A DNA stretch of 64,000 bases from CAZTHK01 sp964613215 (GTDB taxonomy: Bacteria; Krumholzibacteriota; Krumholzibacteriia; Krumholzibacteriales; CAZTHK01). A program made the translations under genes and the position numbers. Each line of letters starts with the position of its first letter. Position 1 is the stretch's first letter. Below the pieces are notes generated by a model, which was not told where the DNA came from, searched no databases, and was given only the letters and a program-made list of their open reading frames with translations. Location: NCBI GenBank assembly GCA_964613215.1, contig CAZTHK010000007.1, positions 1 to 64,000 on the forward strand, in the 5' to 3' direction. Positions 24,743 to 33,889 of this stretch are shown in pieces.

Positions 24743-26738
24743 TCTTACCCCTTTGATGAATCCTGATGCTCAGTTCCTCTATCCTGTCACGAAGGCTGGC
24801 AGCCTTTTCAAAGTTAAGGTTCTCTGCCTGACGGTACATTTCAGCTTTAAGTTTCTGTATCAATTCAGCATCATCACCATCCTGCGGTATCAGAATTTCA
24901 TCCTTCCCTGTCTCCTCCGAGAAACGGGCTGCATCGGCAACCGATGTGCTGAGACGGATATCTTCCAGCGATTTCTCTATACTTCTGGGGGTAAGATTGT
25001 TTTCCCGGTTATACTCCAGCTGTTTTTCCCTCCTCCGGTTGGTCTCCTCGATAGCCTCTCTCATGGAACGGGTTATTCTGTCTGCATAGAATACCACCCT
25101 CCCGTCTATATTTCTGGCTGCCCTTCCCGCCGTTTGAATCAACGACTTTCTTGATCTCAGGAAACCTTCCTTATCAGCATCCAGCACAGCTACCAGAGCC
25201 ACCTCCGGCAGGTCCAACCCCTCCCGGAGAAGATTAATCCCCACCAGCACATCAAACTTCCCGAATCTGAGATTACGAAGGATATCCACTCTCTCCAGAG
25301 AATCAATGTCACTGTGCAGGTATCTGACCTTCACATCCAGCCCTCTGAGATAGGTGGTGAGATCTTCAGCCATTCTCTTGGTCAGGGTTGTTACCAGCAC
25401 CCTCTGCCCCTTATCCACACGTTCCCTTATCCTGTCCAGAAGATGGTCGATCTGCCCATCCACCGGTCTTACCTCTATCTCCGGATCCACCAGTCCGGTG
25501 GGCCTGACAATCTGCTCAACCACCTCTCCCCCGCACCTCTTGAGTTCAAAATCTCCCGGGGTTGCGGAGACATATATAAATCTGTTCACCAGGGATTCGA
25601 ATTCCTGGTAGGTGAGGGGACGGTTATCCAGAGCTGAGGGAAGCCGGAAGCCGTGCTCCACCAGGGTCATCTTCCTGCTTCTGTCCCCGGCATACATTCC
25701 CCCTATCTGGGGGATGGTAACATGAGATTCATCTATCACCACCAGAAAGTCATCAGTGAAGTAGTCTATCAGGGTGGCCGGCCTCTCTCCCGGTTTTCTG
25801 CCGGAGAGGTGCCTGGAATAGTTCTCTATACCGGAGCAGTACCCCACCTCCCTGATCATCTCCAGATCGTATCTGGTTCTGGTTTCCAGCCTCTTAGCTT
25901 CCAGGTGCTTTCCCATCTTTCTCAATTGCTCCAGCCTCTCCCCCAGTTCTTCCTGGATAGAGGAGAGGGCCCTGTTCATTTCCGGCTCACCCACTACAAA
26001 GTGGGAAGATGGAAATACAGTCAGACGGGAAACCCGGTTTATCACTTCCCCGGTTACCCTGTCCACCTCCGATATCCTTTCCACCTGATCATCAAACATT
26101 TCAACCCTGATGGTATTTTCCATGTAAGCCGGTCTCAACTCCACAGTATCGCCCCTTACCCTGAATTTCCCCCTCTCCAGATTCAGATCATTCCTCTCAT
26201 ATCTCATCTTGACCAGGTTCCTGAGAAAACTGTTCCTTCCTATCTCCTCCCCCTCTGAAACAGAGAAGGTCATCTTACGGAAGGCCTCCGGCGAACCGAG
26301 GCCATAGATGCAGGAAACACTGGCCACTACAATAACATCTTTCCGGGTCATCAGGGAACCGGTGGCCCTCAGTCTCAAGCGGTCAATATCATCATTGATG
26401 GAAACATCCTTCTCTATGTACATTCCGGTGGAGGGAATATATGCCTCCGGCTGGTAATAATCGTAGTAGCTGATGAAGTATTCCACAGCATTATCCGGAA
26501 ACAGCCCGGCCAGTTCTCCATATAATTGTGCCGCCAGGGTCTTATTGTGGGATATAACCAGAGCCGGCATTCCCAGCCTGGCTATAGCATTTGCAATGGT
26601 AAAGGTTTTTCCCGATCCGGTAACACCGAGCAGGGTCTGAAACTTTCTATCCTCCTCCACCCCCCGCACCAGTGAATCTATCGCCTCCGGCTGGTCGCCG
26701 GTGGGCTGGTAACTTGAATGTAATCTGAAATCAGACAT
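24735..26738 (-). CDS. uvrB: Excinuclease ABC subunit B
   Basis: A full-length 667-residue UvrB. It has the Walker A LLGVTGSGKTFTIAN near 36-50, the beta-hairpin region YYQPEAYIPSTGMYIEKD near 93-110 that clamps damaged DNA, VIDESHVT as Walker B near 337, helicase motifs (LTKRMAEDL, VGINLLREGLDLPEV, QTAGRAARN) and a C-terminal UVR motif (LKAEMYRQAENLNFEKAASLRDRI) that binds UvrC. It acts in nucleotide excision repair. Its start lies 32 bases after the RodZ-like gene. Confidence 0.98.
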   Translation of the reverse strand: MSDFRLHSSYQPTGDQPEAIDSLVRGVEEDRKFQTLLGVTGSGKTFTIANAIARLGMPALVISHNKTLAAQLYGELAGLFPDNAVEYFISYYDYYQPEAYIPSTGMYIEKDVSINDDIDRLRLRATGSLMTRKDVIVVASVSCIYGLGSPEAFRKMTFSVSEGEEIGRNSFLRNLVKMRYERNDLNLERGKFRVRGDTVELRPAYMENTIRVEMFDDQVERISEVDRVTGEVINRVSRLTVFPSSHFVVGEPEMNRALSSIQEELGERLEQLRKMGKHLEAKRLETRTRYDLEMIREVGYCSGIENYSRHLSGRKPGERPATLIDYFTDDFLVVIDESHVTIPQIGGMYAGDRSRKMTLVEHGFRLPSALDNRPLTYQEFESLVNRFIYVSATPGDFELKRCGGEVVEQIVRPTGLVDPEIEVRPVDGQIDHLLDRIRERVDKGQRVLVTTLTKRMAEDLTTYLRGLDVKVRYLHSDIDSLERVDILRNLRFGKFDVLVGINLLREGLDLPEVALVAVLDADKEGFLRSRKSLIQTAGRAARNIDGRVVFYADRITRSMREAIEETNRRREKQLEYNRENNLTPRSIEKSLEDIRLSTSVADAARFSEETGKDEILIPQDGDDAELIQKLKAEMYRQAENLNFEKAASLRDRIEELSIRIHQRGKSE

Positions 26739-26770
26739 AATACATCAGTGGAAAGAATCAGGCAATATGG

Positions 26771-27679
26771 TCAGTGCGCCCCTCCGGCACTTTCCGGGGT
26801 TATTTCTATGTTGGTCTTTACCTCTCCCCTCTTTCCCAGGGGGGGAAGAACCTCCCCGTCCAGCTTCATCACAAAGCCGCCGGCGTTACCGATCTTTCTG
26901 AATACAATCTTCTCGGTGGCCTTCAGGGTATTACTCTCCCCCGGTTTTAGAAAAAAATCGTGATAGATTGTATCCATACCGCCGTCACTACTGGATAATG
27001 TTATCACATCGAACCATGCAGAATCCCCCTGATTAGCTATAAGGGTAAGGGAAATAACCTTCCTGCCTACTCCGCTGTCATTCTCCGCGGGAACAGCTGA
27101 TTGATCCTCCTGAGAGGGTGGGGGTTCCGGAGTAGCCTCTTCATCTTCCCCCTCCTGTTCCACAGCTTTATCCTCCTCCTCTCCCTCCTCCCTCATGAAT
27201 TTCTCCGCCTCCGGCACCGAAGAGGGGGGCTCTACCTGTTCCCGCTCACCCCCGATTAATTTTATTATAATGAATATTAAGGCTATTACTATGATGGCCG
27301 GAATAATATACTTTGAAAGTATTCCGGGATATCTGACCCTTTCCTCGATCAGCTCATCCGTCTGAATTTCCCAGGTATCCCCTTTGCTCTTGTGGGTCTG
27401 CCCACTCTGCACCTCGTACTTGTTCAGCAGATGCCCTGCATCCAGTCCCAGGAAATCAGCATAGGTACGGAGGAAGCCCTTCACATAAACCTTGGCAGGC
27501 AGAGCATCGAAGTTATCGGTTTCCAGATACTCCAGATTCTTCCTGGTTATCCTGGTTCTTCCACTTACCTCCTCCAGGGAAAGCCCGGCTTTCTCCCGGG
27601 CGGCGAGCAGCATCTCCCCTATGGTCTCTTCTCCATGAGAAAAGGCATTCCCATTCTCTCTGTCAGTTTTCCGGCTCAA
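26771..27679 (-). CDS. RodZ-like membrane protein with N-terminal helix-turn-helix
   Basis: A 302-residue protein. A HTH_25-type helix-turn-helix at about 17-80 (IGEMLLAAREKAGLSLEEVS, FLRTYADFLGLD) is cytoplasmic, a membrane segment lies at about 124-142, an acidic Pro-rich linker at 150-200, and a DUF4115-like beta domain at about 208-290 outside. This is the plan of RodZ, which couples MreB to the wall-building machinery. mreB is not in the window, and some relatives have other jobs. The start overlaps the valS stop by ATGA. Confidence 0.8.
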   Translation of the reverse strand: MSRKTDRENGNAFSHGEETIGEMLLAAREKAGLSLEEVSGRTRITRKNLEYLETDNFDALPAKVYVKGFLRTYADFLGLDAGHLLNKYEVQSGQTHKSKGDTWEIQTDELIEERVRYPGILSKYIIPAIIVIALIFIIIKLIGGEREQVEPPSSVPEAEKFMREEGEEEDKAVEQEGEDEEATPEPPPSQEDQSAVPAENDSGVGRKVISLTLIANQGDSAWFDVITLSSSDGGMDTIYHDFFLKPGESNTLKATEKIVFRKIGNAGGFVMKLDGEVLPPLGKRGEVKTNIEITPESAGGAH

Positions 27680-30372
27680 TCCAGGTCCTCCAGAATCCTT
27701 TCTATACGTTTCATCCGGGTGGACATATCCCTGTACCTGGCCCTCTCCCTTTCTATCACCCGGGAAGGAGCCTTGCTCAGGAACTGCTCATTTTCAAGGC
27801 GGTTCCCAATTTTGCCACAATCCACCCTCAGCTTGTCCAGTTCCCTGCTCAACCTCTCTCTCTCCAGATCAAAATCAATAAGCCCCCTGAGAGGTATGTA
27901 TATTTCCACCAGAGCAAGACCGGTGGCTGCACTCCCCTCCGGCTTGGTCAGACCTTGACCAATATCTATCTCTTCGGTCCCGGTGAGGGCAATTATCTGT
28001 TCCCGGAAAGGCTCCAGCCTGGGGGGTATACTCCTGTCCTTCTGGCAGTTGATTATAACCCTTCCTCCCCTGTTGGAAGGCACATTAAAGGTCTGCCTCA
28101 TATTCCTGATACTGGTAACTATATCCATGAACAGTCCGGCATCCCTCTCCAGTTCCATGTCTCTCTGCTCCTGCCTGAACTCCGGATTATTGAAACCGGC
28201 CAGAAGGGAATCATCCGGGGTTACCATCTGCCATATCTGCTCGGTTATAAAGGGCATGATGGGATGAAGAAGAGCCATGGACCCGGACAGAACACTCCTC
28301 GCTGTTACTGAGGCTCCTGAGGCCCTGGCTCCTTCCTGACTGAAAATCTGTTTGGATAATTCCAGATACCAGTCGCAGTACTCGTGCCAGAAAAAATCAT
28401 AAATTGTCCTGGCTGCTTCATCGAATCGCAGCTGCTCAAATTGTTCACTCACATCCCCGGCGGCCTTTATGAACCTGCTGGAGATCCATCTCTCTTCCCA
28501 ACCGAATTCAACCTCGCCCCGGATGGAACCCTGGAAGAAACTTTTGAACAGCAACATGGGCAGGTCTTCCTCTTGCTCAACCGGGACGCCCGGGAAGAGC
28601 TCATCCCCCCTGTCCCTGCCGAGAACATATCTGGCGGCGTTCCATATCTTATTGGCGAAATGGCTGCCCACATCCACCCTGCTTTCATCAAACTTTATAT
28701 CCTGCCCCGGAGGAGACAGCATGGTCAGGGTAAACCGGAAGGCATCGGCACCCCTCCGGTTGATTATATCAATAAAATCGGGTGAATTACCAAGGGATTT
28801 GCTCATCTTTTGTCCCCGCTCGTCCCTCACTATACCGGTAATATACACCTGTGAGAATGGAATCTCATTCATGAATTCAAGAGAAGCCATTATCATCCTT
28901 GCTACCCAGAAGAAAATAATATCTCCTGCGGTGACCAGAACATCAGTGGGATGAAATGTTGCCAGATCCCTGGTCTGTTCCGGCCAGCCCAGGGGCGAGA
29001 ATGTCCATAACCAGGAGGAAAACCATGTATCCAGAACATCCTGATCCTGTTCCATCCTGCTGCTTCCGCATCCGGGACATTTCTCCGGCTCTACCACCGA
29101 AACAATCTCCTCATCACATTCATTACAGTACCACACCGGTATCCTGTGTCCCCACCATAACTGTCTGGAAATACACCAGTCGCGGATATTTTCCATCCAA
29201 TTCATATATATATTCTTCCATCTGGCCGGATAGAACTTTATCTCGCCCTTTCTAACCACCTCTATGGCCGGGGCGGCCAGTTGCTTCATCTTCAGGAACC
29301 ACTGCCTGGAGATATATGGCTCGATAACCGTTCCGCACCGGTCGTGGCGGCTGATGGAGTGACGGTACTCCTCTGATTTTTTCAGCAGGCCCCTCTCCCT
29401 CAATGCATCCAGTATCCGCTCCCTGGCCCGGTAGCGGTCCAGTCCCGCAAATTCACCGGCATTATCATTCATCTCAGCCGTTTCATTTATCACCACCACC
29501 GGCTCCAGCTTATGGCGGCGTCCTATCTCAAAATCGGTGGCGTCGTGAGCGGGCGTCACCTTCAGGCAGGCGGTGCCAAATTCAGGGTCAACCACATGGT
29601 CGCATATTACCGGTATTTTCCTGCCGGTAAGGGGAAGAGACAACTTGCTGCCCTCCAACCTGTCCGCCTCCGGATGGTCCGGACTTATCGCCACCGCAAC
29701 ATCACCCAGCATAGTCTCCGGCCTGGTGGTAGCAACCACCATTTCACCATCACCCTCCGCAAAGGGATAGGAAATATAATACAATTTGCCCTCCTCATCC
29801 CGGTACTCCACCTCCTCATCACTTATTGCTGTCCGGCAGGCCGGACACCAGTTGATTATATAGCGGTCCCTGTAAATGAGTCCCTTCCGGTAAAGACGGA
29901 CAAAAACCTCCCGCACCGCTCTGGATACTCCTTCATCCAGGGTAAATGTCTCTCTGGACCAGTCCAGGGAAAGACCCAGTTTGTCTTCCTGCTCCACTAT
30001 ATGCTTATGGTATCTGTCCTTCCATTTCCAGCATTCCCTCAGGAATTGCTCTCTCCCCATCTGTTCCCTGCTGTTGCCCTGCTGTTCGAGATGCCGCTCC
30101 ACCACATTCTGGGTGGCTATTCCGGCATGATCTATTCCGGGAAGCCAGAGGGTATTAAAGCCGCTCATTCTCTTGCGCCTTATTAAGATATCCTGGATGG
30201 TCGAACCAAGAGCATGCCCCACCGTGAGCATACCTGTAATGTTAGGGGGTGGCTGTATTATGGTAAAGGAGGGAGCTTTTGATCCGGCATCTGCCCGGAA
30301 TACACCACTTTCACTCCATACCTTGTTCCATCTTGACTCAACCGCACCCGGGTCATAAACCTTTTCCAGCAT
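27676..30372 (-). CDS. valS: Valyl-tRNA synthetase
   Basis: An 898-residue class I synthetase. PPNITGMLTVGHALG near 38-52 holds the HIGH signature in the LTVGH form, which I recall from FCB and PVC bacteria. The editing domain lies at about 190-340 (VATTRPETMLGDVAVAI, TPAHDATDFEIGRRH), the zinc site is CNECDEEI plus CPGCGSS, and KMSKSLGNSPDF near 522 is the second signature. A C-terminal coiled-coil arm (about 835-898) is rich in Arg and Glu. ATG 30372 has GAGGAG 5 bases upstream. First gene of the run valS, rodZ-like, uvrB, nadC, birA, coaX. Confidence 0.98.
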   Translation of the reverse strand: MLEKVYDPGAVESRWNKVWSESGVFRADAGSKAPSFTIIQPPPNITGMLTVGHALGSTIQDILIRRKRMSGFNTLWLPGIDHAGIATQNVVERHLEQQGNSREQMGREQFLRECWKWKDRYHKHIVEQEDKLGLSLDWSRETFTLDEGVSRAVREVFVRLYRKGLIYRDRYIINWCPACRTAISDEEVEYRDEEGKLYYISYPFAEGDGEMVVATTRPETMLGDVAVAISPDHPEADRLEGSKLSLPLTGRKIPVICDHVVDPEFGTACLKVTPAHDATDFEIGRRHKLEPVVVINETAEMNDNAGEFAGLDRYRARERILDALRERGLLKKSEEYRHSISRHDRCGTVIEPYISRQWFLKMKQLAAPAIEVVRKGEIKFYPARWKNIYMNWMENIRDWCISRQLWWGHRIPVWYCNECDEEIVSVVEPEKCPGCGSSRMEQDQDVLDTWFSSWLWTFSPLGWPEQTRDLATFHPTDVLVTAGDIIFFWVARMIMASLEFMNEIPFSQVYITGIVRDERGQKMSKSLGNSPDFIDIINRRGADAFRFTLTMLSPPGQDIKFDESRVDVGSHFANKIWNAARYVLGRDRGDELFPGVPVEQEEDLPMLLFKSFFQGSIRGEVEFGWEERWISSRFIKAAGDVSEQFEQLRFDEAARTIYDFFWHEYCDWYLELSKQIFSQEGARASGASVTARSVLSGSMALLHPIMPFITEQIWQMVTPDDSLLAGFNNPEFRQEQRDMELERDAGLFMDIVTSIRNMRQTFNVPSNRGGRVIINCQKDRSIPPRLEPFREQIIALTGTEEIDIGQGLTKPEGSAATGLALVEIYIPLRGLIDFDLERERLSRELDKLRVDCGKIGNRLENEQFLSKAPSRVIERERARYRDMSTRMKRIERILEDLD

Positions 30373-30410
30373 AGATACTCCTCAAAAGATTGATTACTCA
30401 ACTGCAGGCA

Positions 30411-30438
30411 AATATAAAAAGTATCACACAGATATCAA
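30411..30438 (-). promoter_or_regulatory. valS operon promoter
   Basis: Minus-strand TTGATA (30438-30433), 16-base spacer, TATATT (30416-30411). An overlapping alternative is TTGACC with TACTTT 17 bases on. It lies in the 90-base gap between uppP and valS. Confidence 0.6.
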
Positions 30439-30462
30439 AGGGTCAACTATCACCGGATAAAA

Positions 30463-31386
30463 TTAACCGCCAAATGCAAAAAACAGAAAAGCTATTACTC
30501 CCAACGGAATCAGATAGTATGAGAACCTGTGCAGACCTCCCCGTTTCAATACGGCAAGCAGAATTTTTATAGCCAGCCAGCCGGAGAGAAAAGCTGTAAC
30601 TGCACCAATTATCAGAGCCCTGTGATCTCCCCCGCTGAAAGACTCCGGATTTTTCAGCACTTCCAGAAACAGAGCACCAAGAATGGCCGGGATGGACAGG
30701 AGAAAGGAGAATTCAGCCGACTTGCTGAAACTCAGCCCCAGCAGCAGGGCGGTGGTTATGGTCCATCCGCTTCTGGAACAACCGGGAAGTATAGCTATGG
30801 ATTGGGCAATACCTATCATCAATACCATCCCGGCAGTCCGCAGCACACTCCCCCGGAGGGTGGCGGGGAAATTGTCCCCCTCCGAATCGATGGTCGAACT
30901 TATTCCATTCCCGGATGTGCCGGCTTGAATCCCGGATGCTTCGATTTCACCCCTTCCCCGCGAAAACAGCAGGAAAATGCCGGTAGCGATAAGACATACT
31001 GCTGTGATAAGGGGAGACCGGAATGATTCCATTATAATATCATAGACGAATAAACCCACCAGCACCGCCGGTATGCTGCCCAGTATAATAAAAACCAGGT
31101 ATCTCATCCCTCCCCTGTTCTGTTTATTAAGCCTGAACCCCGCACACAGGAAGGAGATGAACGAGTTGATAATCCCGGCTACCTTCTCCCGGTACACCAC
31201 CAATATGGCCCCCAGAGTCCCCACATGAACAGCCACCTCAAAGGTTACCCCGGTATAAATATCATTCCCCCGGACCCCCAGAAGAGTCTCGGCCAGAACC
31301 AGGTGTCCGGAGGAACTTACCGGCAGAAATTCGGTAAGCCCCTGAATTATTGCCAGAACTATGGTATCTGCAATGGATAGCTGCAT
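30463..31386 (-). CDS. uppP: Undecaprenyl-diphosphatase (BacA/UppP family)
   Basis: A 307-residue inner-membrane enzyme with about eight membrane segments. It recycles the undecaprenyl carrier by removing a phosphate from C55-PP. Both catalytic motifs are present: LTEFLPVSSSGHLVLAE near 17-33 and ILPGCSRSGWTITTALLLG near 198-216. A soluble insert of about 30 residues (near 150-185) is slightly unusual. It lies 25 bases after the UbiA gene, so lipid-carrier metabolism and an isoprenoid transferase share a transcript. Confidence 0.95.
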   Translation of the reverse strand: MQLSIADTIVLAIIQGLTEFLPVSSSGHLVLAETLLGVRGNDIYTGVTFEVAVHVGTLGAILVVYREKVAGIINSFISFLCAGFRLNKQNRGGMRYLVFIILGSIPAVLVGLFVYDIIMESFRSPLITAVCLIATGIFLLFSRGRGEIEASGIQAGTSGNGISSTIDSEGDNFPATLRGSVLRTAGMVLMIGIAQSIAILPGCSRSGWTITTALLLGLSFSKSAEFSFLLSIPAILGALFLEVLKNPESFSGGDHRALIIGAVTAFLSGWLAIKILLAVLKRGGLHRFSYYLIPLGVIAFLFFAFGG

Positions 31387-31411
31387 ATCTTATTTCACTC
31401 CAACTTATGGT

Positions 31412-32230
31412 TCAAATGGCGGCAATATAGAATCCGGTTATCCCAAAGAACATCCCGATTTTCAGCAGCACACTTACAGTTCCCAGATGCCTGCCCTTAA
31501 GAGAAAGAACCACCGAGACTATCAGAATGGGAATTATAGAAGCAACAATGACCACCCCGTATCCTGATCCATATAATCCTGCGATATACGGCAGGGGGAA
31601 CAGTACCATCAGAATAATAAATATGGTCGAAGCAGCATTAAGAGCAACCCTTTTCCCCGATATTACAGGAACTGTTCCAGCCCCACAGGCCCGGTCACCC
31701 TCAACGTCCTCACAATCCTTTACCAATTCCCTGCCCAGTATGAAAAAGAAGGAAAGCGAAGCTGGCACAATCCCGGCAGCTATATCACCCCCCCTGAAAG
31801 CCCCCAGGAAAAAACCTGAAGACGCTACTATTGCCACCAGCAGGTTTCCCGCCATAAACATCCTCTTGAACTTTGCCGAATACAGGTGAAGCAGAACCAT
31901 CCAGCACCCAATCCAGAGAGCCAACGCCATATCCAGCCGGAGGAGCAATATCACCAGAGCAACCAGCAGGACTGCATAAAAAATCTTAACTGAAACAGGG
32001 TCGAAAAGACCGGACGGAAGTGGCCGGTGAGGTTTGTTGATCCGGTCTATATCCAGATCATAATAATCGTTAATTACATTACCTGCGGACACGGCGAATG
32101 CAATTGCTATCAGCAGTTCCCAGGGTATACCCTCAGCACCGCTCAGTTTGAAACCGGTCAGGGTTGAAAGAACAGCAGCCAGAACATTGTGGGGCCTGAC
32201 CAGCAGTATTGCACCTGTTACCTTATTCAT
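31412..32230 (-). CDS. UbiA-family prenyltransferase, geranylgeranylglyceryl-phosphate transferase-like
   Basis: A 272-residue membrane protein with about eight helices. NVINDYYDLDIDRINKPHRPLPSG near 52-75 is the first Asp-rich motif and KDCEDVEGDRACGAGTVPVI near 167-186 the second; both bind the prenyl diphosphate through magnesium. The RPHN start and the DxxGD second motif resemble digeranylgeranylglyceryl phosphate synthase-like members found in archaea and in several FCB bacteria. The acceptor substrate is not certain. Its ATG shares one base with the stop of the Wzi-like gene (TGATG). Confidence 0.78.
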   Translation of the reverse strand: MNKVTGAILLVRPHNVLAAVLSTLTGFKLSGAEGIPWELLIAIAFAVSAGNVINDYYDLDIDRINKPHRPLPSGLFDPVSVKIFYAVLLVALVILLLRLDMALALWIGCWMVLLHLYSAKFKRMFMAGNLLVAIVASSGFFLGAFRGGDIAAGIVPASLSFFFILGRELVKDCEDVEGDRACGAGTVPVISGKRVALNAASTIFIILMVLFPLPYIAGLYGSGYGVVIVASIIPILIVSVVLSLKGRHLGTVSVLLKIGMFFGITGFYIAAI

Positions 32231-33780
32231 CAGAAATCGAGTATCACTCTGAGGTATGCAAATTCCTCCCTCTCTTCAGTCTGGTCAACGGAATCAGAGA
32301 TATAGTTAAGACCTCCGGCCGCTGCAATCATCGAACCCCCTCCCAGATCAATCTCTCCTCCTACCATTATTCCCTTTTCCTCCCTGACCCTGCCGCTGGG
32401 AAAAGGCGGATCGGGATCCTCCTTCCTGTCCCAGTCCCTCAAGCTGTTACCTTCTCCCCTCCTGGTAAAGTTCCCACCCAGGGTAATGTCTACCCGGGGA
32501 TGAACACCGGTTAATATCTTCAGATTCCACCTGTCTGCATCGGGGCCGAGGGAAGATCCTATCAGTGCATTCCTTCCGGGGTCACCCTCTCCCATTACAT
32601 AACAGTTAAGTGTGGAATCCTTGTGAGCGTATGTGAATATATCCAGGTAAGTGTAACCCATGGAGATCTCCACATCCATTCTTCCAACCTGAAAAAGTGT
32701 CTCCGAAGTAAGGTTGAAACCCACCTTATCGGGAGCGGGCGGATCATTCTCATATTGAAAATCATCGATCAGCACCTCTCCGTATAAGAGAAACCTCCGG
32801 CGTACCGGTATCTTGAAGTCAAACCCCCACAGTATGTTATCGTCCCCCTCCTCATTATACTGATTGGCATAAAAAGAAGAGGTGGGCAGGAGATAGGTAT
32901 AATCGAAACTCCTGCCGGTATAGATAACCGATTCACCTACCCCTATATAAATATGGTGAGGAAGCTCTATGGATAGCCGGTGAGCGGCAAGCCGGCGGGG
33001 AATTTCCGCATCCAGAACGCCATGTACACCGGTCAACCTGAATCTGCTGATAGACAGATCAAATGCTATCTGGTCGATCGAACCGGCTGTCCTGGAGAAC
33101 AGGAGGCCCTCCCTCAGATTATTTCCCCAATGGATATAATCCCTGCCCGCCTTCAAACCCCAGCGGTTTCCCCTGTAACTCAGATACCCCAACTGGTACT
33201 CGGAGGTAAGTCCGCGGAATGAGGTAACCCTGGGACCGGGTTTCATGGTCCCGATATTTGAACCTCTCTCCGGGCCCATCTGCAGATAATATTCCGTCTG
33301 AAGGGTTATGTTATTTCCCAGATCAACAAGTATTCCCGGTCTGGAAATTCCCCTGACCTCACCCCTTTCCTTATCCTCTTTCTTAACAAATTCAATTCCA
33401 GCACTGAGATCGAGAGTGGCAAACCTCCGGCCCTCCTTTATGTACCAGAGAGGAACGTCTTCGCGGTCCCCCGGGCGGCTGGCTTTACCCATAAACTCCT
33501 GCTTGAGCCTGTCCAGCAGATAGCGTTGTCTTTCGCTGAGGTTTTCCCTACCCTCTCCCAGACTCCCAAGGATACGGTCAAGGTAGTATTCCACCTCAGA
33601 CCTGGTATAGGGAACCGCCGGTCTCAAATGAACCATTTCCAGTAACTCGAATTTTCGCAATGCCGGGTAAACCCAGCTTCGGGGATGAATATTCTCGTCC
33701 GAGGCATTCAGGGAGGGAGTCAGTAGAAAGGTTAAAACTACTATGAAAAGGAGACCGCGAAACAGAAACCAATTTTGCAT
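32230..33780 (-). CDS. Wzi-like outer-membrane beta-barrel protein
   Basis: A 516-residue exported protein: signal peptide (LLFIVVLTFLLTPSLNA), then HPRSWVYPALRKFELLEMVHLRPAVPYTR with a helical stretch up to about 95, then a long beta-rich barrel. The helical N-terminus plus barrel resembles the capsule assembly Wzi family, which holds capsule on the outer membrane; the match is partial and the role is inferred. The last residues (FAYLRVILDF) end in Phe as barrel proteins do. It is followed directly by ubiA and uppP. Confidence 0.65.
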   Translation of the reverse strand: MQNWFLFRGLLFIVVLTFLLTPSLNASDENIHPRSWVYPALRKFELLEMVHLRPAVPYTRSEVEYYLDRILGSLGEGRENLSERQRYLLDRLKQEFMGKASRPGDREDVPLWYIKEGRRFATLDLSAGIEFVKKEDKERGEVRGISRPGILVDLGNNITLQTEYYLQMGPERGSNIGTMKPGPRVTSFRGLTSEYQLGYLSYRGNRWGLKAGRDYIHWGNNLREGLLFSRTAGSIDQIAFDLSISRFRLTGVHGVLDAEIPRRLAAHRLSIELPHHIYIGVGESVIYTGRSFDYTYLLPTSSFYANQYNEEGDDNILWGFDFKIPVRRRFLLYGEVLIDDFQYENDPPAPDKVGFNLTSETLFQVGRMDVEISMGYTYLDIFTYAHKDSTLNCYVMGEGDPGRNALIGSSLGPDADRWNLKILTGVHPRVDITLGGNFTRRGEGNSLRDWDRKEDPDPPFPSGRVREEKGIMVGGEIDLGGGSMIAAAGGLNYISDSVDQTEEREEFAYLRVILDF

Positions 33781-33889
33781 CTATATAGACCTGCCTGGAA
33801 TTTTCCATCCGGTTGAAGCCCCCGGCATATACAATTTTCTCCCTTTAATCAAAGTTACCCAAGCTCTACCGGACCGGCGCCTGCTTTGA

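Noticed and set aside
25653..26258. Plus-strand open frame of 201 codons
   Set aside because: Lies fully within uvrB on the other strand; composition is that of an antisense shadow.
29512..30186. Plus-strand open frame of 224 codons
   Set aside because: Antisense to valS; no motif and no ribosome binding site.
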